Shown here: positions 62,925 through 64,000 of the stretch, one piece after another | How positions within the stretch are numbered: position 1 is the first letter of the stretch | How the letters are laid out: each line of letters starts with the position of its first letter | Assembly: GCF_900170025.1 (NCBI RefSeq) | Contig: NZ_FWEX01000005.1 | Location: 859,774 to 923,773, forward strand | DNA from: Nitrospira sp. ND1 | GTDB taxonomy: Bacteria; Nitrospirota; Nitrospiria; Nitrospirales; Nitrospiraceae | Direction: 5' to 3' | DNA length: 64,000 bases | Notes under the pieces: model-generated | The model's database searches: none | What the model was told of the DNA's origin: nothing | The model's input: only the letters and a program-made list of their open reading frames with translations | Position numbers and translations under genes: made by a program

Positions 62925-63188
62925 GATGGTAACCTCTTTGATATATCAAACTGACACAGACGCGACAATCAGTTTCTCGCTTTGGACGGCAAGTGCCATG
63001 CCATCGTCTCGCACCTCTTTCGGCAGATCTGTGACGAGGCATTAGTCGGTCAGCACATGGGGACAGCGGGAGGGCCTGTGAGGCCGGACGATGTGTCCGG
63101 CCTCAGGGAGAGAAAAAGATCACCAATAGGATTTCGGCAGACACTCTGGAGCGCGGTTGAAGAGTTTCCGTCTAATCATGTCGACAGC
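62925..63188. other. Promoter region upstream of the secretion operon
   Basis: About 264 bases between the secretin start and the UDP-sugar dehydrogenase end, both on the minus strand. A TTTGATATATCAAA palindrome lies at about 62938-62951, just upstream of the secretin start, and could be a regulator site or part of a promoter. No gene seen. Confidence 0.4.
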
Positions 63189-64000
63189 CTAAAGCCTCCA
63201 ATACTTGACCGATCCCGGCAAACTGTCCGGATTCAGCACACTCTTCACGTCGACCACCACATTGTTCCGCTGCTTGCGCAACGGCTTCAGCAGTTCTGAG
63301 ACGCTCATCTGCATGTACTCCCGATGGGCAACAGCCAACACGATTCCGTCTAGTTGCTTGAGCTGATCCCAAGGCGAAAGACGCAGGCCATACTCCCCCA
63401 CCGCCTCTTCCGGTTCCGCGAGCGGATCGTGCACCACGACCTGAATGCCATATTCTCTCAGTTCGTTCACAATATCCGGTACCCGGCTGTTCCGTAAATC
63501 AGGCACATTTTCCTTGAAGGTCAGTCCCAAGACGCCGACGCGTAAATCACTGACGGGTCGTTCCACCTGGCTCAACAGCTTCACGGTCTGCTCGGCGACA
63601 TACTTGCCCATGCTGTTGTTGATACGCCGGCCGGCCAGAATTACCTCCGGATGATACCCGACGGATTCGGCCTTAGCGGTCAGATAGTACGGATCGACTC
63701 CAATACAGTGCCCCCCGACCAGGCCGGGACTGAATTTGAGGAAATTCCACTTCGTTCCCGCCGCCTCCAAAACGGATCTGGTATCGATTCCCAAGCGATG
63801 GAAAATCAACGCCAGCTCGTTCATGAGCGCGATATTCAGATCTCGTTGCGTGTTTTCGATCACCTTCGCCGCTTCGGCCACCTTGATGCTGGACGCCCGA
63901 TGGATTCCGGCCTTCACCACCATGCCATACGTCTTCGCCACGATCTCCAAGGACTCCTCATCCTGGGCAGAGACCACCTTGATGATTCGTTCCAGCGTAT
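63189..64000 (-). CDS. UDP-sugar 6-dehydrogenase (nucleotide sugar dehydrogenase), 3' part
   Basis: The gene runs off the right edge; 270 codons are visible. It belongs to the UDP-glucose/GDP-mannose dehydrogenase family, of the WbpA/TviB/CapL type. Visible parts are the central helix region and the C-terminal domain, including AAKVIENTQRDLNIALMNEL, FSPGLVGGHCIGVDPYYLTA with the catalytic Cys, and GVLGLTFKENVPDLRNSRVP. It makes UDP-sugar uronic acids for capsule or O-antigen. The N-terminal NAD-binding domain lies outside the window. The open frame continues through position 64000. Confidence 0.9.
   Translation of the reverse strand, partial: TLERIIKVVSAQDEESLEIVAKTYGMVVKAGIHRASSIKVAEAAKVIENTQRDLNIALMNELALIFHRLGIDTRSVLEAAGTKWNFLKFSPGLVGGHCIGVDPYYLTAKAESVGYHPEVILAGRRINNSMGKYVAEQTVKLLSQVERPVSDLRVGVLGLTFKENVPDLRNSRVPDIVNELREYGIQVVVHDPLAEPEEAVGEYGLRLSPWDQLKQLDGIVLAVAHREYMQMSVSELLKPLRKQRNNVVVDVKSVLNPDSLPGSVKYWRL

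Noticed and set aside
1-64000. tRNA, rRNA, riboswitch and prophage attachment sites
   Set aside because: No cloverleaf, rRNA segment or known riboswitch core was recognised by reading; small RNAs cannot be excluded without a covariance search.

Overview
The window is a stretch of bacterial chromosome of moderately high GC. It fits best with the Nitrospirota (a Nitrospira-like organism). The basis is overall gene content and style: several large B12-type radical SAM proteins, a hybrid type II secretion/type IV pilus gene set, a DUF3365 haem protein, and many gene-end palindromic repeats. No rRNA or tRNA gene was recognised, so the assignment is an inference.

Layout. 0-11 kb: housekeeping-type genes (a [2Fe-2S] ferredoxin, MoaB, a CBS-pair protein, a zinc alcohol dehydrogenase, a PhzF-like protein), then a radical SAM/DUF512-like protein and two tandem ~640-residue B12-type radical SAM paralogs. 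Three families of imperfect palindromic repeats (called here R1, R2, R3) fill almost every gap. R1 sits within about 10 bases of the stop codon of four genes on the minus strand. 11-17.5 kb: an AT-richer transferred gene for a ~1637-residue SF1 helicase fused to a Vsr/MTES-like nuclease, a probable defence protein. It is cut by a 1250-bp IS3-family element, and removing the element plus one 3-bp target copy restores a perfect frame. 17.5-35 kb: accessory small genes, including a secreted catalase-like peroxidase, membrane hypotheticals, a PAS histidine kinase, several methyltransferases, a secreted beta-propeller, an AhpD-like protein, an AraC regulator with phased operator-like repeats, a second 1250-bp IS3 element inside a decayed methyltransferase gene, a DUF2959 lipoprotein, a LysR regulator, and a thiopurine methyltransferase-drug exporter pair.

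35-46.8 kb: pyruvate kinase, a HEAT-repeat protein, an LGFP-repeat metalloprotease with nearly identical 162-bp DNA repeats, a third B12-type radical SAM gene preceded by a 77-residue small protein, a DHFR-like reductase, a DUF1353 protein, a DUF3365 monohaem protein, a DCC thiol oxidoreductase, a periplasmic rhodanese and an exported GH-A-type glycosidase. 46.8-63 kb: a long minus-strand run encoding a hybrid secretion/pilus machine. In transcription order it holds a TPR-secretin-cohesin-like lipoprotein, two pseudopilins, a LysM lipoprotein, GspF, GspE, PilM/PilN/PilO/PilP-like proteins and an atypical prepilin-like protein; then proA, a 594-residue unknown, GspG and a REC-HDOD regulator. 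The window ends inside a UDP-sugar dehydrogenase gene.

The least explained items are the gene-end R1 repeats with compensating stem changes, the disrupted helicase-nuclease, the tandem B12 radical SAM paralogs, the small protein ahead of the third radical SAM enzyme, and the cohesin-tailed secretin in a mixed T2SS/T4P operon.
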